Origin: Neocallimastix lanati (nom. inval.)
Taxonomy: Eukaryota > Neocallimastigomycota > Neocallimastigomycetes > Neocallimastigales > Neocallimastigaceae
Assembly (NCBI GenBank): GCA_016946835.1
Contig: JACVTC010000148.1
Location: 130,001 to 194,000 of the forward strand
Reading direction: 5' to 3'
Length of the DNA stretch: 64,000 nucleotides
Shown here: positions 49,296 through 61,384 of the stretch, piece by piece
Layout: every line of letters begins with the position of its first letter
Position numbering within the stretch: the stretch's first letter is position 1
Program-made: the position numbers and the translations under genes
The notes under the pieces: model-generated
Told to the model about the DNA's origin: nothing
Databases searched by the model: none
Seen by the model: the letters and a program-made list of their open reading frames with translations, nothing else

Positions 49296-49334
49296 TTTTA
49301 TAAATCACCACATATTCCGAAATACGACACTCCC
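49296..49334 (-). repeat. MULE-family right terminus
   Basis: Read inward on the minus strand: GGGAGTGTCGTATTTCGGAA, then TATGTGGTGATTTATAAA, similar to the 29,996 end. It lies 0.8 kb downstream of the core-deleted transposase and is its likely end. Confidence 0.65.
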
Positions 49335-50158
49335 AGAAACGTTTTATCGTTTATTTGACACTACCATATTTATAAGGTGTTAATATTTTAATTTTATATA
49401 AAACAAAAATATGATATATTGGATGTAATTATAACAATTAACCTTTTTTTTTTTTTTTTTTTTTGGTAATGAAAAAAATTTAATTTTTAATTAGTAATAC
49501 CAATATATTTAAAAATGTTTAAACATTCATAAATAAATTATTAGTCCATGAAATGAAGCTATGAATTATAATATATAAAAGTTCATTATATATATTTTTT
49601 AGATTTTTTTTATAAAAAAATTTTAAAAAACTAAAATATATTTATACATAATAATAATAAGTGTAATTTATAATTACTTCAATTATTTAAAGAATAAAGT
49701 ATTTATGCATAAAATAATTAAAAAAAACATATTTTTTATTTATAAATATATATAAAATATACTAGTAATAACTTATATTTTTGAATTACATAATGATTTA
49801 TTAATTTCTACTTTTAAATAATTTAAAATTTAATAATGTTTGGGTTTCTATTTTTTTTTTTTTTTTTATTAGAATTTAAAAAAGTTTAAGGAATAATTTT
49901 TGATTAAAATTTTGATGAATAAAATATATATATAGGTTTGAATTAATATGAAATAAGATTTAATTTGTATTAAAAAAAAAAAAAAATATTTTAAAAATTG
50001 TATCATATGTGATTAAATATTTTATTTTTAATTTCAAGTTTTTAAAATCTATTATTAATAACATAAAATCTTTCAAAATAATATTTTTTAAATGAATAAT
50101 TAATTATTTTTTTTATTTTTAATTATATTTCATTTGCATTTCATATTTTTTTTTTAAT

Positions 50159-50189
<31 letters not shown>

Positions 50190-50242
50190 TTTTGTTTAAA
50201 CCTATTTATTTATTTATTTATAGAAAACAATACTAATAAACA
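49335..50242. other. AT-rich intergenic DNA upstream of the SBP-GPCR gene
   Basis: Homopolymers and AT-rich sequence; presumably includes the promoter of the next gene, but no element can be defined. Confidence 0.55.
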
Positions 50243-51529
50243 ATGATAGTAAATAAATTATTAATATTTTTGTTGTGTTATTTTTGCTTTGGTAATTAAA
50301 TATTTAAATAAAAAGATAAAAATGTTTATAATTTTTGTAGCAATTAATTTTTTTTTTTTTTTTTTTTAAAATTTCTTTTATTTTTATCTTAATGTTAATA
50401 TTTAGGAAATGCAAAAACTATTATCAATGGTATTGCGTTTGATGAAAATGGCGGTGCAACTCTATATTCTTCATATGTTGATGAATTCAATAAATTTTCA
50501 AGAGAAAATAATCTTGATATAGAATTTAGAATAGTTAGACATTCAAGTATTAATTCTACAACTACTTCTGATGCCTATGAATCAATGGTTGAAAATCTTA
50601 TTATGAGAAAATCGTCTAAATATGATATTTATTTTTTTGATAATATATATACATATAGATTTTGTAATAAATTATTAAATTTATTAAAGATAAATGATCC
50701 AGAATTAAAAGAATTAATTGAATTATACAAGCCAGGAGTTGCATCAAGATCATGTGTTTGTAATGATAGATGGGTTGGATTTGTAAATATCAAGATTTTT
50801 TATAAATATAATTAAAATTTCAAAAATTAAAATTATACTAATATTAATATATATACAATTTTAATTATTTATCTATATATATTTATTTTATATATTTTTT
50901 TATTATAATCATTAATCAAAAATATATAATATTATTGAAATTTAAAATAATTTTAATAATAATAATAATAATAATAAATACTATTAATAATAATGATATT
51001 ATTAATTAACATTTATAATATAAATATACATTTATATAATTAATAATAAATAAAAATAGCCAATTAATATTGATTTTTCAGTACTTTATTCAAATTATAA
51101 TATTTTAAATAAATATAATGCAACAATTCCAAAAACTTGGGAGGAATTAATACAAACAAGTAAATATCTTAAGGAAGAAGAAAGAAAAAATGGCAATCCT
51201 GATGTTATGGCTTATAATGGATTATTTGATAGTAATTATAATTTTCTTTTTTCTTATATTTTTTTTTTTTTATTTTAATATTTACTCATCACTAAATATT
51301 TTCGATAATTAAAAATAATAAATATTTATATAAATTTAGCTGATGAATCGGGAACATGTTCAATAATAGAATTTATATATTCATTTAGAGATGAAATAGA
51401 TTCACCATATCCTGAACTGAATAGTGAAAAAACTATTGAAGCATTAGAAATGATAAAAAAAATTAAAGAAGAATTAAATTTAGGTAATATATAGTTAATA
51501 TAAATATATTTTTTATTTATATATAAATT

Positions 51530-51576
<47 letters not shown>

Positions 51577-53212
51577 AAAAGGAAAAACATGTTATTTAAT
51601 AATGAAATTTAAAATGTTTAAATAGTGATGTTTATATATAATTTTATTTTATTTAATAATTATAAAAAATTACGATTAATTGATAGATCATGAATTTAAA
51701 TTAAAAAATGGTGATGCCTTTCAAAGTTTACTTTCAGGAAACTTTATATTTTTAAAATTTTGGTATTTTTCTTTTGTAAAAATGTATAATATGTATGATG
51801 TTTCGCTGATTCCTGGAAAAAAAGAAGGAATTTCGGGTTCAACAATTGGAGGATATAATGTTGGAATTAATAGTTATATTAAAAATGAAAAAATTAAGGC
51901 AGCTATAGCAGTAGTAAAATTCATTGCATCAGCAGCAATGCAGAAAAAACTTGTAATAGAAAATAACATGTATTCAGCTATCCCATCTATGTATAATGAT
52001 GATGAAGTTTGTGAAAATGTCGACTGTGAATTTTTTAGAAGTATTCAATTAACACCAAGATTTAAAGAATATGATTATACGAAATATTCCAACGAATTTA
52101 AAAATTACATATATGAGTTTTTATATGGTAATAAAACATCATCTTATGCAATCAAAAAAATTATTGATTTAAGAAAAATATATAATCTTTCATTAAGCAC
52201 TGAAGATTCAAGTGCTGGACTTATTCTATTTATAGTTAATATGATAATTTCGATATTCTATGTATCATCTTTAGCATTTCTTTTCATAAACAAATTTAAA
52301 ATTTATTTCACTTTTTTAACCAAAGATCTATGGGTTTTAGTTATTCTTGGCTCATTAGTTATTCAAAGTGCTGCTTATGCTGAATATGGAACATTATCAA
52401 ATTTCAAATGTCATTTGAGAATTGTTTTATTGTCTCTTGGATTTTCTTTATGCTTCATTCCATTATTATATAAACAAATTATAAATTTTCCAATTGAAAA
52501 TGAAATTTCATTATGGATTCAAAAAAGAAAAATACTTTTTATAATAGTTTTTTTATTATTTGATATGTTATTTATTTCATTACATGCTATATATCCATAT
52601 AATCTAAAAAAAGTATTAGGCAATAATGGTGAAAATTTCTATAGATGTATTAATAATGATATGATGAGTTTTTCGTATATTTCATTAATTGTAATTTATA
52701 AAATTTTAATAATAATTTCAATATTATTATTAATATTTATTGAATGGAATATTGAGTTTATGCATTTTGAAAATAGATTATCATCATTTGCAGTTTATGT
52801 TAACATTCTTTGTATATTACTTATTGCTATATTAGAAATTTTATATATTAAAAATTATATAACGATTTCTGTATTACTCAAATTTATATATATGTTAATG
52901 TCATTAACCAATTATATATGTCTATATGGATTTAGAATAATAATGCCACTATTTGAAGATAGTGATGAACAATTATTCAGAAAAGCTTTTCAAGAGAATC
53001 TTAAAAAAAGTAATAATCTTAGACAAATAGAATCTTCAAAATCCTTATCATCAAAAAGAAATATAAATAGTTCCAATAAGACAACTTTACAAAGTAAAAT
53101 TTTAAATATGCATTATACTAAAAATATAAGTAATTCAGAGAGTAGATCTTCATCTTATTTTAATGTTAATAGTAGTGCACGTTCATCTCATTCAAGGGAT
53201 AATTCAAATTAA
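50243..53212 (+). CDS. Solute-binding-protein-like class C G-protein-coupled receptor
   Basis: Five exons: 50,243-50,291, 50,406-50,782, 51,060-51,231, 51,340-51,483 and 51,687-53,212; all introns are GT-AG and the frame is kept, giving 755 residues. Residues 1-16 form a signal peptide. Residues about 17-400 resemble bacterial extracellular solute-binding proteins of ABC importers: WVGFPINIDFSVLYSNYNIL, IPKTWEELI, then LIPGKKEGISGSTIGGYNVG. Seven helices follow (about 425-668) with the class C signature FKCHLRIVLLSLGF (Cys489, Arg492). The Ser/Asn-rich tail (about 669-755) should be cytoplasmic. It probably sits in the plasma membrane and senses a sugar or other solute through a venus-flytrap domain. 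Similar SBP-type receptors have been reported in anaerobic fungi, so the architecture is known there. Intron 4 carries a run of about 35 A. The ligand cannot be inferred. The exon 2/3 junction was placed by the GFPINIDFSVLYSN motif. Confidence 0.87.
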
Positions 53213-54309
53213 AACAAAAATTAATTTCTTCATTATAATAAAATATTTATTTTTAATTTATATATATATAAATATTTATTAAAAAAAAAATGAATTAGTA
53301 AAGTTAAATATATATTTAAAACAAAGGATAAATAACATGTAAAATTTAAAAAGATGTTAGTAACTTTAGATTAAATAAATAGAAAACTAATATCAATTTA
53401 TATATATATATTTGATAGCTATAAAATATACTAAATATAATTCTTAATATAATTCTTTTTATTTTAATATTTTAAATGAAATTTTGAAATATAATACATT
53501 TTTAAATATAAATAATCAATATTTATATTATTTTTTAAAAAAAAATTAAAATTGTATAAAATGAACAAATTATTTAAAAAACATGATAATAGAGTAGTAA
53601 TAAATAATAAACTGTGATAATAATTATATAATATGTTTGTAGCAACTAATAATTCCATTTATATAATTCCATATCATTATATAATAATTAATAGGATTAT
53701 TTATGATATTTTTACATTAATAATAATAATATTATTATTACCATTTGATTAACCTAAAAATATATAATATATACATAAAATTTAAGAAGTTTGAGTACTT
53801 ATTATTTACATTAGTAATTGATTTAATGAATAAAAAAAAATAAAAATTAAAAAAAAAAAAAAAATTTAATATTCAAATTTACGATTCTTATGGTGGTGAC
53901 GTTTAAGAACATTTTTTATTGTACTTCCATTTCTAGTGTTCAAACAATAGATACAAATGTTAGTGGTGATAATAAAGCTATTGTTATTGAAAGAAGTAGT
54001 GATACTTGTATACTAACATTAATAAAATAACATAGGTAAGAATAATTAAAATTGAATTTTTGAAAGTGCTTTTGATGCTTCATTTAAAAGATAAAGCATC
54101 AGAAGTATCTGATTAATTTCTTAAGTAATGAATATTGTTCCTCTTACACATTATCTTCCAACAAAAATAAAAATGGTAAATGGGAGTTGAGAATTATTAA
54201 TGATGTGATATCCTTATCATAAATGTTAAGTTTTTAGTTATTTATATTGCAAAAATACAATAACTATTATTTATTTTAATCAATTTCAGTTGTTGTTCTT
54301 TTTATCCAA

Positions 54310-54341
<32 letters not shown>

Positions 54342-55941
54342 GAACTATTAAAAAGTATTGCCATTTTTGAAGCTGTTGAACTTAATTTCTAATTTCTAAG
54401 TCACCCTAATAAACAATTTATTAAATGAATATTCTTGACATTGATGATAATTTATATACTTTGCAGAATTGGGTTATTAAATTTGTGATAAAATTTAGAA
54501 CATAAATATGAAAGTAATAATGTCGTAAATACAAAGATTATATAATAAATTCGAAAAATATATATATATATATTATTGTAGAGTAAGATACTATAATACA
54601 CCCATAGCTAAGGTGAGTAGGAGAGGAAAGCAGTTGAGCCCCAAGCCACTCCAAGAGCACCCTTCTCAATTATATATTAATAATATAAAAATTAATTTAG
54701 ATAATTACATTATTTCTTTTTTTTTTTTTTTTTATTTTTTATTATTTTAATTAAATAGTAATAAATTTGATTTTAATAAAAAATGAAAGAATTTACAAAA
54801 TATTATATTATTATATATATATATATATATTAAAATAGTAATAAATACAATAATTTTTCATCTTTAAGAAGAAAAAAAAAAATAGTTTCTTTTTTTTTTT
54901 TTTTTATTTTTTAAAAATATATAAAATAAATTTAATAATAAATTTTATTCAGAATAGGATTAAAATTTATCAGGAAATAAATCAGGAAATAAAACCAGAA
55001 TTCTTATATTTATATTTTATCGTTAAAAGATTGTATTTTCCCATTTCTAAAAATTAATTTTAAGTAATTTTGATATAATTTTTTTATTATATTTATTTAA
55101 CCCTAGTTATCGAGGCTAGTCTATCCATTATTATCATATACTATATTTATATAAATTTATTTGTTTCCAATGAAGATTACTAAAATATTTTTCTGGTAAA
55201 ATAAAGAATAAGTTATATATTTGTTTTTAATAAATTATTCAATGAAACTTTATATTCAATAATATCAATAATGAAATAATTAAATAATAAAAAAAAATAA
55301 TGAAATAAATAAATAATAAAAAAAAAATAATACATAAGAAAGAATAAATAAAAAATAATTAGAGAATAATAAATAAAAAAATAATAAATAAAAAAATAAT
55401 AAATAAAATTGTAAATAAAAAAATTGTAAATAAAAAAGTTTTAAAAATAATAAAAAATAATTATTTATTATTATTTTTACAACTTTTTTATTATTTATAA
55501 ATTTATATCATAATATTTATGCGTATTATTTATATATCAAAATTCATAATAATAATATAAACAATATTTTGTATTATAGTAATCAATAATTGTAATAGTA
55601 GTATACTATTTAATTACAGTTATTATTTATTTCAAAAAAAAAAAAAAAAAAAAAAAAATATTAAAAATTATTTTAATTATTAAAAATATAAAATAATTTT
55701 ATTTATTTATTTATAAAATATTATATAACATAACTAATTTACAAAATGAAAATTATACATATATTTAAAAATAATTTTATATGCCAATTATTAATTTTTA
55801 AAATATTCATACAACATTAATATCTTCATTTTTTTTTTTTTTTTTGTTATTTTTTTTCTACAATATATATATAATAATATTTAATTATTACAATCATGTA
55901 TTTTAATATATTAAAACTTTTAAAACTAAAAATTAATTCAT
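53213..55941. other. AT-rich intergenic DNA with coding-like relics
   Basis: No intact gene. 53,876-54,240 is a decayed coding-like stretch. 54,590-54,668 is a GC-richer patch whose minus strand opens as GALGVAWGSTAFLSYSP, unidentified and possibly transposon-derived. 55,270-55,500 is AAAT/AATAAAT simple sequence. Poly-A and poly-T tracts are frequent. Confidence 0.55.
53876..54240 (+). pseudogene. Possible decayed coding sequence, unidentified
   Basis: Less AT-rich than its flanks, with short open pieces in changing frames: YDSYGGDV, QTIDTNVSGDNKAIVIERSS and NKNKNGKWELRIINDVISLS. The last piece faintly recalls a P-domain of subtilisin-like convertases (G.W.L.I.D), but this is weak. No start, no intron pattern and no paralog in the window. 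Confidence 0.3.
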
Positions 55942-57474
55942 CTAGAATTGAGTGATGAATTCCCAAGTAGCTTGTGGAACCCATGATTGATTGGAACCTG
56001 GGTCCTTGTGATCCCAGATGTGACCACCAGACTGAGTACACCAACGTACTGGGAACTTCTCATCAACGGTCTTATAATCGTAACATTTGTGAGGACCATT
56101 TGGTTGAGCTTCTTCAGCTTTTTCATTCTTTGCTTGACCACCCTGTGAGTTATGTTCAAGAATAATATCACGAGCATGACGTCCCATTTCTGGTGTACAA
56201 ACATTATCGTTAAAACCGAGAACACCCATCCAACCAATACCATCACCAGTGTGTTTTGGAAGGTAGATATTACGTTCAGCAGTTTCATAAACGGCAACAC
56301 CACGTAAAACTTTTTGATGATTCCATGAAAGACCATTTGAGAACATAGAACCATAACTGAAACCAGTAGAAAAGACACGAGATTCATCTATACAAAATTC
56401 ACTTTTTAATTTTTCAAGAAGTTCATCGAACAACTTGTAATCACCTTCACCCCATGGAGCTTGGTTACCATTACCTTCTGGAGCAACAAAAATAGTGGTC
56501 TTACCAGTATCTAATGGTTTTAAGCCATAGTAACCTTCCTGTTGGACACCACCAGCCCAACCACCCATACAGTGCATACCAAAGACTAAACGATATGGAT
56601 TTTTATTATTATAATTATCTGGAACATCAATACGAACAGTACGTTTACCTCCAGACCATTGGAAATCGAATGAACCAGTCTTTGGAAGACTAGAATCCTT
56701 ACCACAACCCTTAGATGAAACTGGAGCATTCTTTAATGGATATGGGTAGGTAAGATTTGAATTAGAATTGTTATTACTCTGATTTTGGTTTTGGTTGTTG
56801 TTGTTTTGTTCCCATGGATTACCTCCTTGGTTTTGGTTGTTGTTTTGGGTTTGGTTGTTGTTGTTGTTTTGGGTTTGGTTGTTGTTGTTGTTTTGTTCCC
56901 ATGGATTACCTCCTTGGTTTTGGTTGTTGTTTTGGGTTTGGTTGTTGTTGTTTTGTTCCCATGGATTACCTCCTTGGTTTTGGTTGTTGTTTTGGGTTTG
57001 GTTGTTGTTGTTTTGTTCCCATGGATTACCTCCTTGGTTTTGGTTGTTGTTTTGGGTTTGGTTGTTGTTGTTGTTTTGTTCCCATGGATTACCTCCTTGG
57101 TTTTGGTTGTTGTTTTGGGTTTGGTTGTTGTTGTTTTGTTCCCATGGATTACCTCCTTGGTTTTGGTTGTTGTTTTGGTTTTGATTATTGTTGTTTTGAG
57201 CCCATTGCACGTTATTTCCTTGATTTTGTTCCCAGTAATTATTGCTTTGGCCCCAGCCGTTGTTATTGTTTTGGCCCCACCATTGACGCTTTTTAAGACT
57301 ATCATTAGAAATACCACACCATTGACCATTTTCAATACCCCACATACCATCTTCATCAATTAATTCAACATCACTTCCTTCACAACACTTGTAACCAAGT
57401 TTTTCTGAAAAGCAAGTTGATGATACCTTTGCGGTAATTACTGCAATAATAGATAAAGTAGTAATAATCTTCAT
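55942..57474 (-). CDS. Dockerin-bearing CE1-family esterase (feruloyl/acetyl xylan esterase type)
   Basis: A 510-residue single-exon secreted enzyme. Signal peptide at about 1-19. Residues 21-54 are one fungal (CBM10-like) dockerin: CFSEKLGYKCCEGSDV, DEDGMWGIENGQWCGI. A linker of about 190 residues (60-250) is almost only Asn, Gln, Gly and Trp, with six GGNPWEQ repeats. The catalytic domain (about 255-510) is an alpha/beta-hydrolase of the CE1/LpqC type: GMHCMGGWAGG near the oxyanion hole, nucleophile Ser373 in GFSYG, a candidate acid Asp423 (GFNDNVC), and His485 in SGGHIW. It should remove ferulic acid or acetyl groups from plant xylan and dock to the extracellular cellulosome-like complex of anaerobic fungi. 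Its layout recalls the cinnamoyl ester hydrolase EstA of Piromyces equi. The exact substrate is not certain. Other open frames over the linker are translations of its 60-63-bp DNA repeats. Confidence 0.9.
   Translation of the reverse strand: MKIITTLSIIAVITAKVSSTCFSEKLGYKCCEGSDVELIDEDGMWGIENGQWCGISNDSLKKRQWWGQNNNNGWGQSNNYWEQNQGNNVQWAQNNNNQNQNNNQNQGGNPWEQNNNNQTQNNNQNQGGNPWEQNNNNNQTQNNNQNQGGNPWEQNNNNQTQNNNQNQGGNPWEQNNNNQTQNNNQNQGGNPWEQNNNNNQTQNNNNNQTQNNNQNQGGNPWEQNNNNQNQNQSNNNSNSNLTYPYPLKNAPVSSKGCGKDSSLPKTGSFDFQWSGGKRTVRIDVPDNYNNKNPYRLVFGMHCMGGWAGGVQQEGYYGLKPLDTGKTTIFVAPEGNGNQAPWGEGDYKLFDELLEKLKSEFCIDESRVFSTGFSYGSMFSNGLSWNHQKVLRGVAVYETAERNIYLPKHTGDGIGWMGVLGFNDNVCTPEMGRHARDIILEHNSQGGQAKNEKAEEAQPNGPHKCYDYKTVDEKFPVRWCTQSGGHIWDHKDPGSNQSWVPQATWEFITQF
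56795..57185. repeat. 60-63-bp coding repeats in the esterase linker
   Basis: Six units encode GGNPWEQ plus Asn/Gln runs. On the plus strand each has CCCATGGATTACCTCC. Units differ mainly by whole Asn codons (GTT on this strand), which points to slippage or unequal exchange without loss of frame. Confidence 0.92.
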
Positions 57475-58017
57475 TCTTTACAATTATATAAAATATATAA
57501 TTTTTATAACAATATATTATATGGCTTTATTATTCTGTACAATGAATTTAATATATTAATATTAATAATTCTTAAATTTTTCTTAGAAAGAAAATGAATT
57601 TTATTATTTATTTTACAAATAAATATTAATAAAGTGTAAATACTGATTATTAAAAAAATAAAAAAAAAAAAAAAAAATTCTCTTTTTATACAAAAAATAA
57701 AAAAATTTTTAATTACGGTACATCATATTAAATATATGAAATACGTTAAACTTTTAATTAAAATTGATATAAATAAAATTAAAATAGGGAAAAATAAATT
57801 TTTTATAAAAATAAAAAAAAGTTGAATTCTCCAATACAATTTTTATTTGAAATAATATATAAAATAATATTTTATAATATTTTATTATTCCATATATTTT
57901 ATAGAATATATTTTCAATTATAAAATTTAATATGTATTAATAATTTTATTATATTTTTATTTTAAAATATAATATATATTTTATAATATAAAAATAAAAA
58001 AAAAAAATTATTTTATG

Positions 58018-58069
58018 AAATAAACTTTACTTAATATAACTTGAAAAATATATTAAGTAAAGTTTATTT
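58018..58069. repeat. Perfect 21-bp inverted repeat with 10-base loop
   Basis: The left arm 58,018-58,038 starts AAATAAACTTTACTT. The right arm 58,049-58,069 is its exact reverse complement; the loop is ACTTGAAAAA. Not near a coding region. Confidence 0.85.
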
Positions 58070-58727
58070 TTAAATAATTTTTATATAATTATATATTAAT
58101 TAATTATTACAATATATGAATAAATAATTTTTCATATATTTTTAATCATTTTAAAAATCATCTTTTTATATTTAAATTTTAAATAGTTAAAACAATGAAA
58201 TATTACAAAGAATTTTATTTTAAATTTAAATTTATGTAATATGAATATAAATAAATAAAGTTTTATATAATATGAATAAATAAATTAAAATTTATATTTT
58301 AAAGTTTACTTTTAAAATTAATGTATGTTTAAATATATTTTATATATTATCAAACATATTTGATATATTTTTAAAAGAATTATAATACAATTATTCTTTC
58401 TCTACTATAGAAAAAAAAATTAAATAATAATAATTATAATTTGAAAAAAAAAAAAAAAAAAAAAAAAAAGAAAAGGCGTTTTGTAAAAATATCTTTCAAA
58501 ACACAGTGAAACAAATAATACGGAATTTTTTATTTTATAATAAATTAAATTTGTCTTTTTTTTTTTTTTTTTAATATTTTTTATATAACTTAATTTTTAA
58601 TCAAAAAATTAAAATTATAATTATTTGTTAAATATTAATTATCTAATTAATTATTTATCACCAATTATATTATAATATTAAAATAATATTTTATTGTTAT
58701 ATTTCTTATATATATTTTTTTTTTTTA

Positions 58728-59165
58728 TACTGGGATTAACGAAAGAGAAAGACAATAGAGTTTTCAGTCTTTCCCTTAAATGTATTAGACTCTCATTAGA
58801 TTCTTTGTCATAGTGTTTCGTTGTCGAAACGCACCTCTTTCTAAATAAGGCTAATATGAAATATATTTCCTATACGCCGCTTTATACTATGGGTTTCTTT
58901 TCATTGATCTCTTGAACCATCATTAAGTGAGGAACAACTACACTTCTTCTCACAGACCAAATGCTCTCTACACTAGAAATTATATGGACTAACAACATGA
59001 ATACTTACCATGGCGAGCAAACACCAATTTCATTTATAGGGAAAAACATCCTGGAAATATGAAAATTGTCACATATGAATTCAGGAAGTAGTCGTGGAGT
59101 CGATCCAGAAACCTTATGTGCGTTAGTCCCAAGTACCACCAGGATAAAAAGTGGAAAGACAATAT
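58728..59165 (-). mobile_element. Relic of the unidentified dispersed coding-type repeat
   Basis: 58,728-58,806 matches 12,862-12,920. 59,095-59,165 matches the minus strand of 40,680-40,730 (CCAGGATAAAA word). The sequence between is GC-richer than its surroundings and reads on the minus strand in coding-like pieces such as VSGSTPRLLPEFICDNF. It is broken and its family is not identified. TTTCGTTGTCGAAACGC near 58,818 is a small palindrome-like word inside it. Confidence 0.5.
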
Positions 59166-60299
59166 TATATATATATATTTTTATATTTTTATATTTTGTT
59201 ATTTATTATATTTACTTATTTTATTTAATTTTATTTTATTTTATTAAACTAATTTTTAAAAAAAATTAATATTATGTTCAGGAATACTATTTAAATTTAA
59301 TTATTAAAGAATATAATAATAACCCAAAATAATAAAAATTTTTAATAAAAAATATAAATTTCAATATCTAAAATTAATTATTAATAATTATTAAAATTAT
59401 TCTATTATTCTGTACCAATGGTTAATAAATATTTTAGATAATAAATAATTATTTTTTTTCTCTATAAAATCTAATTAATAATATATATTAAATTTAAATA
59501 TATATATTAAATTTAAATTTAATATATTTATATTTTTTATCATTTTATTTATTTTACATTAAACGGCCTAATAAAAATTTTTTATTATTTATTTCCAACA
59601 ATAAAATTTCATTTTTATTAGTTATTTTTATTAAAATATTCACCCATTTATGAGAAAGATAATTTATTTTGAATTTACAAAAATTAAATTAGTGAAACGT
59701 TCAAAAATAAATTTTATAAAAAATAAAAAATAAATTCCGGTTCATTTATTATTATTATTTTTATGATTTTTTGAGAAACTAAATTAAAAGATTATTATCC
59801 GATTCATTACTATCATTTATTATTATTCTTTAATTATTGTTATTATTATTATTATTAATTTATTTCTATAAAACTTCAATAAATTATTTATTACATTAAA
59901 TTTTTTTTTATATTTTATTATTATTTTCTTTTATTTTTATTGATTATTATATTCTTTGTTATTATTTCATTATTAATTTTATAATTATTAAATTATTGTT
60001 AATTAATTTATCCTATTCATGTATTATTATTTATTAATTTATCCTATTCATGTATTATTATTTATTAATGTTTTTAATTATTTTATTTTTATGAAAAAAA
60101 ATTCACTTTATTTAATTATTTAATTATTTTTTTTTTTTTATTTTATTATTTATTTTTTGTTTTTATTCATCATTACAATTCTTTATTATTTCATTAATAA
60201 TTTTTAATAGCTATGGTATACTAATTTTTATATTATATACAATTAACAATAATTCTTTGAAATATTCATAGTTATTATTTATTTATTATTTATTAAAAT

Positions 60300-60465
60300 T
60301 CATGTTAAGAGTCAAAAATTTAGGGTTTATAATTAATTCAACTTTATAAATATATTTTATTATAAGAGTAATGTTATTTCGTTTTAATTATTCTAAATTA
60401 AAAGTATTTATATTAATAAATTGTGGCTTATATATTTCCTTTATTACATTATATTTTATTATATT
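60300..60465. repeat. Direct repeat, left copy (about 155 bp)
   Basis: Shares with 61,385-61,535, in the same order: GGGTTTATAAT, ATATATTTTAT, AATTATTCTAA, TTATATTAATAA and TTGTGGCTTATATAT. The copies are about 1.08 kb apart and diverged. Confidence 0.65.
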
Positions 60466-61384
60466 AATTTCATAATCACATATTCAAGTATTCCTTAAAA
60501 CTAATTATTCTATAATAAATAAATTTGTTAAATGGTGATTATGTGTACATTACTATTATTCTAAACTATTGACTTTATCAAAATTATATTACTATCAAAA
60601 AAAATTTATTAACTGCATTAATTTTTATTATTTTTGAAATATTATTATGTTTTTTTTTGGTTAAATGTTTAAACCTTTATTATAGTTCATATTTAACGTT
60701 TATTAAACGTTGAATACTGATATGATTTTACAGCAATTCTATCTTTATATTCATGATTATATATTTAGCTATTCTTCAAAATTTACACGATTTAAATGGT
60801 GTTATATGGCTATTCATTAGATTTAAGGCTGTTTTAATTTTGTTTATGCTACTCTTTTGGATTAAGCTATTTAAATTCAATTTTGTAGCAATTCTTTGGT
60901 TTTACGTCATTTTATTTATTTTGACAACCTCCTGGGTATTACATCATTTAAATATTAATATTGTATTTATAAATTAATATTTAATAAAATATGCTTAATA
61001 ATATTCAAAAGTTATTTTACAATTAATAATGATTTAATGTTTCATTGTGATTTCAATTAAGAATCTTAGTAGTGTATGAGGAAATATGATTTGTTTTAAT
61101 ATACAATTAAGCTTATTTTTCTCTATTGATTTAATGTTTTTGTATAATAAAATTCTATTTTACTTTTATTTTTCTTTATATAATTATATTTTATCAATTA
61201 TTTCATATTTTTAGGAGTTTCTTCAATTTTGTAATCTTGATCATTTCAAATGTTTGAATAATTTTATTTTTCCTTAAATTGTCATAATGAACAATTTTTA
61301 TTACAGTTTAAAAATTCAATCGTTTTTTGACATTATATTGTGTCCAGCATATTATTCTTTTTTCTAATAATTTTCTTAAGAGTT

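Noticed and set aside
51060-51081. Alternative exon 3 acceptor at the TTTTTCAG near 51,080
   Set aside because: It would give a stop soon after the junction with the exon 2 donor; the AG at 51,058-51,059 yields GFPINIDFSVLYSN, the expected solute-binding-protein motif.
54590-54668. Possible tRNA or small structured RNA in a GC-richer patch
   Set aside because: No cloverleaf or box A/B arrangement could be formed; the patch reads better as a coding relic.
56733-57363. Several open frames on both strands over the esterase linker (CFGFGCC-, KTTTTTKP-type)
   Set aside because: All are alternate-frame readings of the Asn/Gln-coding repeats; only the 510-residue frame has a signal peptide, dockerin and catalytic domain.
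60753-60977. 74-residue hydrophobic frame on the plus strand
   Set aside because: Composition is what random AT-rich DNA gives; no motif, paralog or gene context.
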